Shown in pieces: positions 1-12,200 of a stretch of 64,000 nucleotides of DNA; position 1 is the stretch's first letter, and every line of letters starts with the position of its first letter. The stretch lies in NCBI GenBank assembly GCA_006503535.1, contig QYRS01000008.1, forward strand, positions 1,364,001 through 1,428,000, read 5' to 3'. The stretch comes from Arthrinium phaeospermum. Lineage: Eukaryota > Ascomycota > Sordariomycetes > Amphisphaeriales > Apiosporaceae. Below the pieces are notes generated by a model, which ran no database searches, was not told where the DNA came from, and worked only from the letters and a program-made list of their open reading frames with translations. The position numbers and the translations under genes were made by a program.

Positions 1-2348
1 GCAGCCTTTTTGGCTCTGTACCTACCTACTCAATTGGAATATCTAGCTGCATCGAAGTGGGAGGGCAGGCAGTCGTGTATTGTGAGGCAGCGGTGTTGTT
101 GTTCTATTCCTTTGCAGGCTTGTGTGAGCTGAATGCTAGTGTCTAGGTAATTCAATGCCAAGTGCAGACACAATCAGTGCGACCCGCGGCTGTGGTTGAG
201 GCGCACTCGCTAAAACCAACGCCCATGATGACCTTCTCGCGAAGTTGAACAAGCCCGCCTCGCCTCTGGCCAGACTTTCGGTGTAGGCCGTATTTTATCC
301 AATTGAAGCCATTGGCGATCGCAACTTTCCATTCAATGCGCGTCAGTATATAAAAACAATGCGCGTCAGTATATAAAAACAATTTGGGTGTTTCAATACA
401 TAGAGATAAGGTTGCGGTAGAGAGATTGGGATAACCCAAACCTAGGTGCCGCCGCCTGAGTAGCATCCATGGTATTGATGGTTGTACATCCTCGGTTAAT
501 AATAAGTCCAGGTCTTGCGGCGTACATTTTAGCATTGCCCAAGGTCTCACCCTCTTCGCGAGATCGATTTTGTGGACGTGCAACACGACCACAATTCGGA
601 GAATTATCATTTGCACATACACGTAAGGACGATTCGAGAAGGAAATGGCACCACTTAGTGCGCCGTTCCTACTTCACTTCCATGGACTCCGTAGCCTGGC
701 TCTTTTTCTGCGTCGGATGTGTAATCAACAAGCTCGAGCTCGCAGGTAAGATTTGGGCAAAGAGGAAAGTATAGTTGCATTTTACTTATCCCATGCACAT
801 AATGCATTGTGACAGATGCAGCTTCTGGCCAACGGCATGTTCCTATTGGGTTGCGGTCAACATCCGTCAAAAGAGACCACTGCATGTAGCCGACGAACAT
901 CTGCAATTTGCGCAAGCCGCGCGCGCGTGTGCGTGTCAACCCGAGCGGAATCCGAGACGGGGCAATGAAGACACCGATCAACTGCGATTACCAAGCTAGT
1001 ACGGGGGAGACATAATAGGAAGCCGGATCTAACAACCCGGCCGTAGATTCTGCATAAGAAGGACGTTTGTCTCAGATAGACATGTATTGCTGCATGTTCT
1101 ATTGATCCCATCCGGCCTATCGCTTCCAGAAACTGAAGGCCATCGATGGTCAAGCTAGAGATCGGCAGGGTCTTTTTTGGCGGGTTTCCTTTTCAAGGAT
1201 GCCTGATTCCGACATAACGAGTTTGCATATCTCAGCTGGCAACTAAAAATAAAAAATGGCATGATCAGATACTCCGTATATATGAGCATACTGCAAACAT
1301 ATGCATCCCACCGAATCATAAATGAATAATCCCGCAATCACAGCAGCCTGCTAACAACCAGGGTATTGGTTTCCTTCGGAAGTTCTGGGTCTCGGTAACC
1401 GCAGTCATCTAACCGAGCTGGTTGCACCTAGTGCATGTTTTAGCCGCATTAGCTTCGCCTAGTCAGGTCCGGGGCTCCAGGTTTGGTGAGTAGGTCGGTT
1501 TGAAGGATATCATATTCAACATGAAAGGTATTTATTAATGTATTCACATACCTGGCCTTTTGGTGAGAGCAATGGGTGGACTCGTTCGGTTGGACGGACC
1601 AGACGGATGTTTGTCGTTATGCACGGGCTGGCATCATCATGATAGAATGCAGGCAGATTCAATACTGGCAGGGAGAACGAAGTACAGCAAGGTAATTTGG
1701 GTTGCAGACCGCTATTGCTCGTCTTGCCCATTAGGGCGTCTACGACTCTTGTGTCAAGGAGCAAGTAACCAATCACGCCTTCGAAACCCCACCAGATCAA
1801 CAGCAATAGTGCATATTCCAACGTCTAGCCATTGGCGGGGAGAGGTCGCTAAGTGAAGGTCAGGGTCGAACCACGTAACCCTTATCATGAACTGCCTCTT
1901 GGCAAGCCCTTGAGTCCGATGTGCGCTGATTGACCGAATCAGTCTCTTGTCACATTCTCTCAACCCTTCATTGGCCCCGGCCTGCCTAGTGTCCCGCTTG
2001 AGCCTCCTAGAGCAACCCCGACAAGACTTACTTGTTCGATGCATAAAAGGAGTCAAGCCGACCACTCGTCCCTACACCTGGACTTTCCCGGTCTCATCGG
2101 TTCTCAACTCTAACATCCAATTCTTCACTCCTGCTCGACTTGACGTAGAAACCGTCACCTCACTTCAAGCAGCGTTTACGCTGGGAAAAACCACCCTATG
2201 TTTTCCAACCTACTTAACAGCTCTCACAATCAACACGCCGGAGCTCGTTGCTCTTCCCCCGGTGCAGCGGACTCAGCCCCATTCGTCAGATAAACCCGTT
2301 CTCTCCAACTAAGAAAAATAAAACCAGACCAACAATTGAACCGCCAAG
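1..2348. other. Gene-free region upstream of INO1
   Basis: No convincing coding exon was seen on either strand. Open frames here are short (largest about 156 codons), lack recognisable motifs and overlap in several frames. The last 250 bases before the INO1 start are pyrimidine-rich, as expected of a fungal promoter and 5' leader. A 23-bp tandem duplication containing a TATA-like string lies near the left edge and is listed separately. The far left may hold the promoter of a gene lying outside the window. Confidence 0.6.
335..380. repeat. 23-bp perfect tandem duplication containing TATATAAAA
   Basis: Two adjacent identical 23-bp units (335-357 and 358-380) begin AATGCGCGTCAG and end TATATAAAAAC. 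Each carries a TATA-like string. The unit length is not a multiple of three, so it is not a codon repeat. It may be a recent slippage duplication in a promoter; no gene starts close by on the + strand. Confidence 0.9.
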
Positions 2349-4110
2349 ATGGCTCCGCATGCTGAAGAGAACACGGGCTCCGGCGGCGTTGTGAACGGCG
2401 TCTCGTCCCACCCGGTCTCGGACCTGCTCTTCAAGAACACGTCCCCCAATGTCGTCTATACCGATGACGAGATCCGCTCTCGCTACACTTACCGCACTAC
2501 CAGTGTCACCAAGCAGCCCAATGGCCAGTACCAAGTCACGCCCAAGGCGCAGCTCTACGACTTCAAGGTGGGCCGCAAGGTCCCCAAGGTCGGCATGATG
2601 CTCGTCGGCTGGGGCGGCAACAACGGCACGACCGTCACGGCCGGCATCATGGCCAACCGCCGCAACATGACGTGGGAGACCCGCGAGGGCCCCCGCGCCG
2701 CCAACTACTACGGCTCTGTCGCCATGGGCTCGACCATGAAGCTGGGCACCGACCCCGAGACTAACAAGGACGTCAACATCCCTCTGAACCAGGTCCTCCC
2801 CATTGTCCACCCCAATGACCTCGTGGTGGGCGGTTGGGATATCTCGGGAATGAACATGGCCGACGCCATGGATAGGGCTGCCGTTCTGGAGCCGACTCTG
2901 AAGGCCCAGCTGAAGAAGGAGATGTCGTACATGGTGCCCCTGCCTAGCATCTACTACCCCGACTTCATCGCTGCCAACCAGGAAGACCGAGCCGACAATG
3001 TTCTCGAGGGGTCCAAGGCCTGCATGGCACACGTGGACAAGATTCGCGACGATATCAAGTAAGTCAGACCGGGGCTCAAAGCATCGTGCTTAGATCCTAA
3101 TAACGTGACCACAGGGACTTCAAGGCCAAGAACGGACTGGACAAGGTGATTGTGCAGTGGACTGCCAACACTGAGAGATACGCGGACCTCGTCGAAGGCG
3201 TGAACGACACCGCCGACAACCTGCTCAAGGCCATCGAGGCCGGCCACGAGGAAGTCTCGCCCTCGACTGTCTTCGCGGTCGCCTGCATCCTCGAGCAGGT
3301 CCCCTTCATCAACGGCTCGCCGCAGAACACGTTCGTCCCGGGCGCCGTCGAGCTGGCGGAGCGGCACGGGGCCTTCATCGGCGGCGACGACTTCAAGTCG
3401 GGGCAGACCAAGATGAAGTCGGCCCTGGTCGACTTCATGATCAACGCCGGCATCAAGCTGACCTCGATCGCGAGCTACAACCACCTCGGCAACAACGACG
3501 GCAAGAACCTCAACTCGCACCGCCAGTTCCGCTCCAAGGAGATCTCCAAGTCCAACGTCGTCGACGACATGGTCGAGGCCAACCACGTCCTGTACCCGGA
3601 CCAGGGCGAGAAGCCCGACCACTGCGTCGTCATCAAGTACATGCCGGCCGTCGGCGACAACAAGCGCGCGCTGGATGAGTACTACGCCGAGATCTTCATG
3701 GGCGGCCACCAGACCATCTCGTAAGTTGATTTGACTCGATTCGATATCGACTACATTTTTCTGTTAGTAGCAGTGTTCACTAACGACACCCAACTTGTAG
3801 TCTCTTCAACGTCTGCGAGGACTCCCTCCTGGCATCTCCCCTGATCATCGATCTGGTCCTGATCGCCGAGTTGATGACCCGGGTCCAGTGGCGATCGTTC
3901 GCCGAGGATGGCGCCGCCGCGACGGAGTACAAGGGCTTCCACAGCGTGCTGAGCATCCTGAGCTACATGCTCAAGGCCCCCCTGACGCCCCCGGGCACGC
4001 CGGTCGTCAACGCGCTGGCCAAGCAGCGCGCGGCCTTGACCAACATCTTCCGCGCGTTCGTCGGGCTGGAGCCGGAGTCGGACATGAGTCTGGAGCACAA
4101 GCTCTTCTAG
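2349..4110 (+). CDS. INO1: myo-inositol-1-phosphate synthase
   Basis: Converts D-glucose 6-phosphate to 1D-myo-inositol 3-phosphate with NAD, the committed step of inositol and phosphatidylinositol synthesis in the cytosol. Three exons: 2349-3058, 3115-3720 and 3801-4110, with introns of 56 and 80 bases having GTAAGT donors. They give about 541 residues, the usual length for the family. The NAD-binding glycine-rich motif GWGGNNGTT lies near residues 87-95, and the family signature [13 protein letters not shown] near residue 355 precedes the [11 protein letters not shown] stretch that lines the active site. The ATG sits in a good context (CCAAGATGG) after a pyrimidine-rich leader. I saw no clear inositol/choline-responsive element in the upstream sequence. 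No damage is visible. Identification is by direct recognition of the protein family. Confidence 0.97.
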
Positions 4111-4890
4111 GCTCTAGGGGCGTGAAGACTTGCTGAGTATATGGGATAGCCCTCAAGAAACGAAGAGAGCATGAGGAGCGAGATAATCTTCCGTGGACGA
4201 TCTTTGTCCCAGAGACTCAATTTCTCAACGGTTTAAACTGGTCGAGATTCAACATCTGAGACCATGTTATCTTGATGTCTCTAGTTAGTCCTCGCATAGG
4301 TCAATACAATACTGAGATGAGATATCCAATTGAATTCTTGAAGCACCGTGTTTTTAACCCCTTGTGTGAGTGTCTTGTTCTCTCGCCGCGACGCTTACGC
4401 AACCACTACAAGCGAGGACTAGTTACTCACCGTCCCTTATTCGCGCGGCTGCTAGCAACCATATGACGTTTGATAGCCAAGGCACCTCTTGCTTGATGCA
4501 CGTGGGACAGACGTCTAGGAGTCCTATCAATGTGTGCTGCGCCGCCCATTCCCTCTCGGCGTGTCCAGTCTAGTCGTCTCTCGTGCCGATTGACTGAATT
4601 GATTGAACCGGAGTGGTTTGCTTTTTATCATGAACAATGTGCCTTGTGTGTGGCTGTGCTCTTTCCGTAGACCGACCCGGTTGCCACAAATATAAGCGCT
4701 TGTATTTACCTCGATTCATCTCACAGGAAGGTGCTACCGAAGGACGATGCACTACTTGGGCACTGTTATATTCTCGAACTGCTTGCTCATTTTCTCGAAT
4801 CCGTAGTCTTAGCAATCAGTAACCAACATATCTCAAAGATTCACCACCCCCTTTTCCATACGAATTACTGCACCATACCATATTTTCGAA
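4111..4890. other. Intergenic, INO1 3' end to next gene
   Basis: This 780-base spacer holds the INO1 3' UTR and the promoter of the next + gene. A CACGTG E-box occurs at 4499-4504. Short open frames are present in several registers but none has coding character. Confidence 0.6.
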
Positions 4891-6126
4891 ATGGGGCAGG
4901 AGTCAGTGGACAGCAAGGAGGAGCTGGCCAATATCCCCCAGTCATCGCTACCGGGGTACTTGGACGGCCAAGTTGAATCGTCTTCGTCAACACCCCAGCC
5001 TTTACCACCACCGCCTGCGTTCGAGACCAGATTCGCCTCGCTCTCGTTGCATAAGTCAGACAGGTAAGCAAGCATGAGACTCCTCGAGCGGTGTCTTCTG
5101 CAGGACTGGGTGATAGTGCGTTTGTTGGAAGGCGCCGAAGGTGCTGTGGAGGTTACAGACAGCTGGACAACAGAAGGGCTTTCTATCCTGCCTGTTGAGC
5201 ATCATGCTTTAATTGGAGGCACCACTGGGAACAAAGTATGGGAGTGCGAAATCCAAAAAGCTGAAAAAGGAGATGTTGTTTCAAGAGCGCTCCGCCGAAG
5301 GGGTGTCCAAACAACGTATTGCGCAAAACAAGCCCCTTTTTCGCATGAGCCACATGTAGTTAACTGACCATCCACTCCACCCCAGAATCCGTCTCCTCAA
5401 GTTCCCCGAGACCGTCAAGAACACCATCCGCCAGATCATCGCCACCTCCGGCCACACCTCAGTCCAAGACGAGCGGGCCTCCTACCACGGCAGCTACGAG
5501 TTCAAGATGAACGGCAACCCCTGGCGCGCCTCGGGCAACGACGCCGTGCACTCGCGACGGCTAACGAACCGCATCATCGGAGGTGAGTTCCCCTCTTTCT
5601 GCTGCCCCCCTTTTTTGTACTAGTACTGACTAACCCCCTCAAAGACCTCTTCAATATGGGCTGGCTCCTCAGCCTCTCCACCGACATCAGCAAGAACGCC
5701 GAGGACCTCGACACCCTCATCTTCCGCTACCACCTGCCGCCGCCGCCGCCGTGCGAGTGGCTGGCCGTGGCCTTCAGCAGCGGCGACAAGCTGCGGCTCA
5801 TCGGCGCGCCGGCGGACCTGCGCGACGCCGTCGTGGCCGCCATGCAGCGGGCCAAGAAGCTGCAGGCGCACCGGCCGCACGCCTACGTCGGCGACTGCTA
5901 CGAGCTCAAGATGTGGGGGTACCCCTTCCGGTCGTCCGGGAGCGACTCCATGGGCGCCCGGGCCCTCGTCCTCGACTTCCTGTCCGTCCTCGAGAGCCAG
6001 GGCTGGAGCGTGTACGCCAGCATCGGCCAGAAGAAGCACAACGAGGACAACAACAACAACAATGACACGTGGCACTGCTGTAGGCGGCTGGATTGGTCTC
6101 CCGGACTGCCTGTTTATCACCACTAA
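4891..6126 (+). CDS. Uncharacterised protein, about 283 residues, three exons
   Basis: I do not recognise a named family. Exons 4891-5063, 5386-5582 and 5645-6126 join in frame across introns of 322 and 62 bases with GTAAGC and GTGAGT donors. The first 50 residues are acidic and proline-rich (QPLPPPPAFETRFASLSLH), likely disordered. The body, from IRLLKFPETVKNTIRQII onwards, looks like a compact alpha/beta domain of about 220 residues. It includes GWLLSLSTDIS, the segment CEWLAVAFSSGDKLRLIGAP and a final WHCCRRLDWSPGLPVYHH. The mix of aromatic and charged positions and the in-frame splicing argue that it is real. An asparagine run (five AAC/AAT codons) near 6050 sits in a surface loop. There is no signal peptide or TM segment. 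Function cannot be assigned. Confidence 0.8.
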
Positions 6127-6316
6127 GTTCAGGGGCTTGATTTGATTTGGTTTATTGTTGATTCTCTTGGACCTCAAATTAGCTAGGTGCTAGATTTAGC
6201 AAGCATCGTAGTATTTTTCATTCATAGCTCTTTGGCAATGAAACCAGATTCCATGATATGACGCCGTTCTCTCTCGCCGTCGTTTCGTCCCTTAGATAGC
6301 GTGTGTAACTTAAGAT

Positions 6317-7997
6317 TCACCACTCCGCCCACATGATACACAATCTCTCCAAGTCTTCAGCCCACCCGAACGTCAAAGTTACACGAGAGTATAACAGTCG
6401 ATTCTCAATATCTTGAAGATCATTATTGTTCAGTGCCTTGACGTTCCTATCAGGTCGGCCTGGGAAGCTCGCTCCAACAGACTCATTGTCGATGGTAGTT
6501 ATGTTGTCTTCTTCGAACGAACTGCCGTACAGCAGCTGATTCCATGCATCTTCGTGCCATACCAGTTTCGAGGCTTTCATCGTACCACTTTCGTCAACCA
6601 TGTTGCCAATGATTCCAGGGTTTGGCAACAGCTCGCGCTGAACACCACATCCCTTGCACACAGCAAATGGTATGTTGGCGTACATTGGGCTACCGCAGCT
6701 TGAATGATTTATCAGTACTATAATTCATCGTATTATGGCGTAACAATCGTACCATTCGTTGCAATATGTTTTCACGTCTCTCCAGAGATCCATCAAGTTC
6801 ATGCCTAGGATAATAACGCTGACCTTGCCAGTAAAATCTGCACACTGACCTCCGGATTGACGAACCGCTTCTTCGACTTCAGCCAAAGTGAAAAGCACCC
6901 TGGCTGGCCCCTGTACAGTGGTCTCAATGTCCCATAGCCCTTCTGGAAAAGGCGTCACGATGGAGTCCATCTTCATCATGCGGGTTATCTTCCTGTGCAA
7001 CCAGTGCACAGCTGGAAAATCCGGGTCGACCTCGATCATAGTGCTATACCTGATCCCTATGGACATTATCTCGTCCTCGTGACCTCTCCGTCGATATGAA
7101 GGACTTGAAATGAGCAAGGTAGTTCGACTAGGCCTCCAGCTCTGCGCAGAGTCGGTTTGGGCACCCCAAAGTGTGAGGACGGACGTAGCGGTTTCGTCGA
7201 ATATCCCAACCTCAACCAGACCCTGTGGAGTATTGCGGTTCTTGGGTTGAACGAATTTGCGAGGACCAACGCTTTTGACGCAAACCAATACTCTACCGTC
7301 TCCCATGTCGAATCCTGCGTCTAGGAAAGATCTGAGGGTCATCAACCCTCGTAGATCGTCCGGCATTTCTGGGTCAAATTCCAGGGGTGCTCTTATCAGA
7401 GATGCCTCTTCACTATCTGGAGGGTCTTGATGGAAGGCAATGTGTGACGCCTGGTTGCGGCCAGGGTAGATTGTTGTCGAACAATGCACAAGGGGAATGT
7501 GACCTATATCTCCTTTCTTGGCGTGGCTGAGATAAGTAGACCAGATGGTCACGCGCTGACCGAGGATGGGAGTATGATGATACGGCTTCCCGTAGAAAAT
7601 TTTGACCTAAATCGAGGATGAGATCAATGGTCATAGGAATGAATGAAGTGGGACACTTTCGTACCGCAATCCCAGCGCTGCCGTCGCTTACGATGAGGTA
7701 CTGCTGTATGTCTTCATCGCCTGTCTGGCTGCTCTGGCCTGGCATCAAGCGCGAGTGGTTGACAATGCGGCCTGCAATCTCATAGTTCCGTGGGCCAGTC
7801 TGGAGGTGGGCGATGGGCAGCTTCTCATAGAGTCTGTTTGGGGTCCAGGGAGCTGAAAGGGGATCAAGGACTGCGTCCACTTCAGATGACGTGAAACCAT
7901 CTCGTGGGACACCAGAAGTTGTTGGCTGCCCTTCCTCGTTCCTGCACCTCACCTCCCTCTGGAAGAATGATTGGATAGATGGAAATGCCGAACCCAT
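6317..7997 (-). CDS. OB-fold ssDNA-binding protein, MEIOB-like, with zinc ribbon
   Basis: Exons 7997-7665, 7606-6753 and 6698-6317 (introns of 58 and 54 bases) give about 522 residues. The middle has beta-rich stretches typical of OB folds, such as VEVGIFDETATSVLTLWG and ARVLFTLAEVEEA. The C-terminal part carries C393-x2-C396 and C410-x2-C413 (CNECCGSPMYANIPFAVCKGCG, split here as YCNEC and VCKGCG). This resembles the zinc ribbon in the last OB fold of RPA1 and in MEIOB, a meiotic RPA1 paralogue that works with SPATA22 in recombination. The assignment to MEIOB is inference from layout. Near the N-terminus FPSIQSFF (residues 5-12) resembles a PCNA-interacting peptide lacking its first glutamine. 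The start at 7997 puts MGSAFPS first; an in-frame ATG at 8141 would add 48 residues, so the start is uncertain. Confidence 0.6.
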
Positions 7998-9279
7998 ATT
8001 GCAAAGTAGCTTTGCAGCGTATGGCGTCAGTTTTGGTGCTTCTCTCTTTATGTGAACATTTGGACTCGATGGGATTTGAAGAGAATGTTCAGGAATTGAT
8101 TTTCGAAAGCAGCCTCGTGAATCTGTATGAGGCCTACACAAAGATGTTGGGGTGACCAGGCAGAATAGAGTCGACCTATGTCAGGTGTCTGGGGTATCTG
8201 TTAAATGAGATATTTACTTTGTACAAACGCAGGTTCTAACAGAACTGGCAGTTGCGGCCTTGTCACATCGCCCCTTCCTTCCTTGCTCAAATCGCTGCTG
8301 GAAGTTCTACCACGTCGGACTTGACTTAATACCAGATTATTTTAAGATATCGATAGCATTCAATATTCTCAATGGATTCAGGATGATATTGATGTATACA
8401 CTGTCAAATATTTTTCAAGTGCACAGGGTGACATGCCGTCAGAATCCGTTGGGTTCCGCCCAAGCTCAATGGATTCTTGACAACATGAGCTTCTTCTACT
8501 GCTAGTCAATTCAAGGCCCATGTTTCTTTGGATCCATATTAAGCAGTAATCCCAATTGAAAATTTGGATATGTCCTCTCGACTGGGTGCAGTGTGCCTTC
8601 CTTCTCATCGAGTGATAGAAGCTGCACACTGTCGTAACTGCCATAATTCGCTGCCATGCCCACTAGCTCGGCAATACCTGGGACGAACAGCAGCAGCGAC
8701 GGCAACTGAGCTTCACGAGTTACCTACCCCCTTGGAAAGAGCAATACTTGATTGGAGTGTGCTCTACCGGGCTCTTGGAGCGCAGCGCGTCGCCGTGTCG
8801 TTATTGCTCTGCTTCCCCAACGACAAAAAGGGGGGCGAGAGACCCACCTCTGAAGGTCGACAGTAGCTAAACTGCCCCAATGGGGATTCGGGAGGCGTCC
8901 AGGTTTGAGGAAGTAGTTCCGTTGTTCATTGGCCCTCTGATATATAGCTTCAGAGCAGCTGGACGTAATCATCGCATACAACCCTAGATGCTAATATCCC
9001 AACCTGTCACCAGCAATAATAGTATCTGTAAAGTCGGTATTTGGTATTTGACATTGATGTTTATGTCTGAAGCTGCATGTAACACGTGCTTATAAACTAT
9101 GCCGCCAACGCCTTGCCAAACGAACTATCCTCTCTGTAAGCAATTGCAACTGTTTGGTATCCTACGCCGTGCCAATGCTAGATGAAAAACCCCCTCCTCC
9201 ATCAACGCTGAATGATGAAGGGCGGTTCTGCCGTGTCTTCTTGCCCAAGTAGGTACATATATGTACCTACGGACAGCCA
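7998..9279. other. Intergenic between two minus-strand genes
   Basis: About 1.3 kb (or 1.1 kb if the upstream in-frame ATG at 8141 is used) contain the promoter of the MEIOB-like gene and the 3' flank of the large minus-strand gene. A CACGTG box lies at 9083-9088 and a 22-bp perfect palindrome at 9249-9270. The open frames present are short, overlapping and unrecognised. Confidence 0.6.
9249..9270. repeat. Perfect 22-bp palindrome just 3' of a gene
   Basis: The sequence starts GTAGGTACATA and continues as its exact reverse complement, so all 22 bases pair with no loop. It lies 10 bases beyond the stop codon of the minus-strand gene at 9280, in its 3' UTR. It could form a hairpin in the transcript or a cruciform in DNA, or bind a dimeric factor. 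Confidence 0.9.
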
Positions 9280-12200
9280 TTACAGACTTTCGTCCTCGCT
9301 AAACGTCATCTCGTAGTCCCAATCGTCTCCGGTCTCGCGCGCACGCTCCCTCGCCTGGAAGGCCGCCATCCAGCTCTTGATTTTCTCGCGATACTCGGGG
9401 GGTGCCACCCATTTCTTCACTAAGCCTTTCTTCCTCAGTCGCCTCCAGTGCCGTTTCCTTTCCCACGCATCCATGTACATGACCTCTCTCTTCGTAAAGT
9501 CGTTACCAGAAATCCAATCCGCCACTTCGGCCGCTAGATCGCCAACCTCCTCGCCAACGCGCCACGCGAGCTCACGACCCTTTCCGCCAGTCGTCCATTC
9601 GTCGAGCATGAACGGCATGGCATAGGGGAAGTATGGCTCGTGGGGCGACCAGTCGCAAGGCACGCTTGGTGTGCACTCATAGTCTGGCACATACAAGAAG
9701 CAAAAAGCAGACTCCAGGGTATACCAAGTGAGGAATATGAAGCTCAATAAACCAAAAGGTGTGAAGGCAAAGCGAGGTTCCCGGCGGTAGAGACGGGGAA
9801 TCGGAAGATGCATGGCGCTATCGCTGTACGGTTGAAAAGTCGGGGCTATCCAACTGTCGGTTTTTCCCAGGTCGGCAGCCAGGTTCGGTGGTATCTGGTG
9901 CTCGGACTGTGCCACCTTGCCCTCAAGACGCTCAATGCCCTGTTTCGCAGAACGTATACTGAGAAGACCTGTCTTGAGCGATTTACTCATGCGTTCTATC
10001 CGTTGTCTTTCCAGCTCCTCCTCTCGCTCTGCGGAGTTGAAGGCACCTGAGGCTTCATCCACTGCTTGAATTGTCTCACTAACAACCTTTTCAAGTGCAT
10101 CATGATCCAGATTGGCACCAGCGAGCAGCCGGTCGAACTCTGCATCATCCAGGGTTGAGTCATCAATCTGGTTATGACGAAGAATAGCCCGGAGGTCTTC
10201 TGACGGTGTGGGAATTTTGGCGGTATTGATCAAGGGCCGGCGCCGCCGTGAGGTCGAACGTGCGCGTCGTGAAGCAGGTTTCGAACCGTCTCTTCCCGTT
10301 CTGCCCAGTCCGTCACTTTCACTTTCTTCCTGCTTGACATTGTCTTCCTGCTTGACTTCGGACTCCTTAGGCTCCGAATCGCTCTTGCTGGAAGCACGGG
10401 ATCGAGAACCAAAGAGCAGCCTAGAGGCCAGAGAGCCTTTAGCTTCCGGGGCCTTCTCAGGCACGGCACCATCTTCGGTCTTAACTCTGACGGTTGCTGG
10501 CGTGTCTACGTAGGCTCCAGTGACGCGCGGAGTCGGTTGACTGAGGGGATCAATTATGTGGTTCTGGCGTGGTGTTTCCTCCTCGCTGGTGGTTGAGGAT
10601 GTTGGCGAAGGAGCACGAACGGAACCCTTTTCCGAGTAGTTGTCCTGCGGCGCGAAGAGGTTCATCTCGGCTTGGATGCGATCAACCGGGTCAGGCTCCG
10701 ACGTCGTCTTAATACGTCGTTTCTCTGACAGGGAGTCGCTAGATAGATTATTACGCAGTCCAGCGAAACCAACAGAGAGTCTTTCTCTGAAGCCCTTAGC
10801 TTCTGGATTTCTTAGACTGCGTAGGAAGCGCGGCCTGCTGGTTTCCTTCTCTGGAGGTTCTTGAGGCTCCTGCTTGATAATCGGCTCTTGCCTGATGACC
10901 GGCTCTTGCCAGAGTAGTTCCTGTGTGTTTTTCGTGTTGGGAGGGGAAGGACTTGCGCTTGTTGCTCGTGCAAGTTGACGCAATAGATCGTAGGAATCGT
11001 TTCTAGACAAGTCCTTACGTGTCTCAGGGTCAGAAGCTTTGTCGGGGTGGTTTCCGTTGAGGCTCCTTGATGTTGTGAAGGAGCCACTCCTGATCGCTTC
11101 CCCACCATTTGTTTTGGCAGTATCCAAACCGTCAAATGAAGCTCTATGTGAAGGGTGTTGATATGTGGTTTTCCCCAATTCTGGTGATTGCGACTCTGAC
11201 CGGGCTTCCGAGTTTTTAATGCGGATTTCGTCGAGCCTACTTGTTGCGACAGCTCTTTTGGATCTGGCTTCCATCTCTCGTGCTCTGATCTCATCCAAAC
11301 GCCGATTGGTTTTCCGGGGAAAACTTTCATCGCTTTCGGGAAACTCGATTCCGGCGGCCTCAATCTCTCGCTGTCGAATTTGTTCTAACCTGGCATCGCT
11401 GCGGCGGCCGCTGGGACTGTCCGATGCATGGGAGCTTCCACTGGGCGAAGCACGGTTTGCTTCGCGCTCCTCTGTCTTTGCAGCCTTAATGCGCGGACTA
11501 TCAGAGATCTGCAAGTCGCCGGCAGTGAAGTCGGCATCGAGCTGCCAGTTGTAGCTTTTCTCAGGGGAAAGGCTCGGTCGGTTCTTGCTGGGAGAGTTGT
11601 AGCTTCTCCGGGGAGAGAATCTTAAACGGTTTTTGCTCGGAGACGACCGCTCTGCATCGACCCGGCTGGGTTCAATAGACGGTAGGGGCGAGAACCTGTG
11701 GTAATCCTCCTCGCTAAGGAGGCTTTCCGACGACTGTTTTCTCGAGTGGGCTTCCTGACTTGCTCCGTATGGCCCTTGAGCCTCTTGCATGTCGCCGTCG
11801 CTTGTCTTGGCGGCGAGGGCATTTGCGGTTTCCGTCACCTTGGGCCCGATACTATTCCTCCTCGAGAAAAGCCCTCTAAAAGAATTACTGCCGTTCGTGA
11901 GGTGGTGATTGCGGTCGAACTTCTTAAGCTGCTGGCCGAGATCTCGTCCAGCATTGCGAACGGATCCCAGCTCTTGCGGATCTTTGCCTATCCTTTGAGG
12001 CCGAGGAGCCGGACTAGGCGAGCCCAGCCTGACTCCATCTGCCTCCGCCTTTGCCATGTCGAAGGCATTTTTCAAATCGAACGTCTCGTCGCCCTGGCCA
12101 TGATCGTCGTCGGTGGCCTTGGCGAGATTCCAGGCTTGCGCCAACCCCAGCGGCCGCCGTTCGCGGGGGGTTGAGCCGGGTGGCATTGGTGATTTCTGTT

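Noticed and set aside
1862..1875. GGTTCGACCC string resembling a tRNA B box (minus strand)
   Set aside because: The T-stem does not pair and there is no A box at the right distance.
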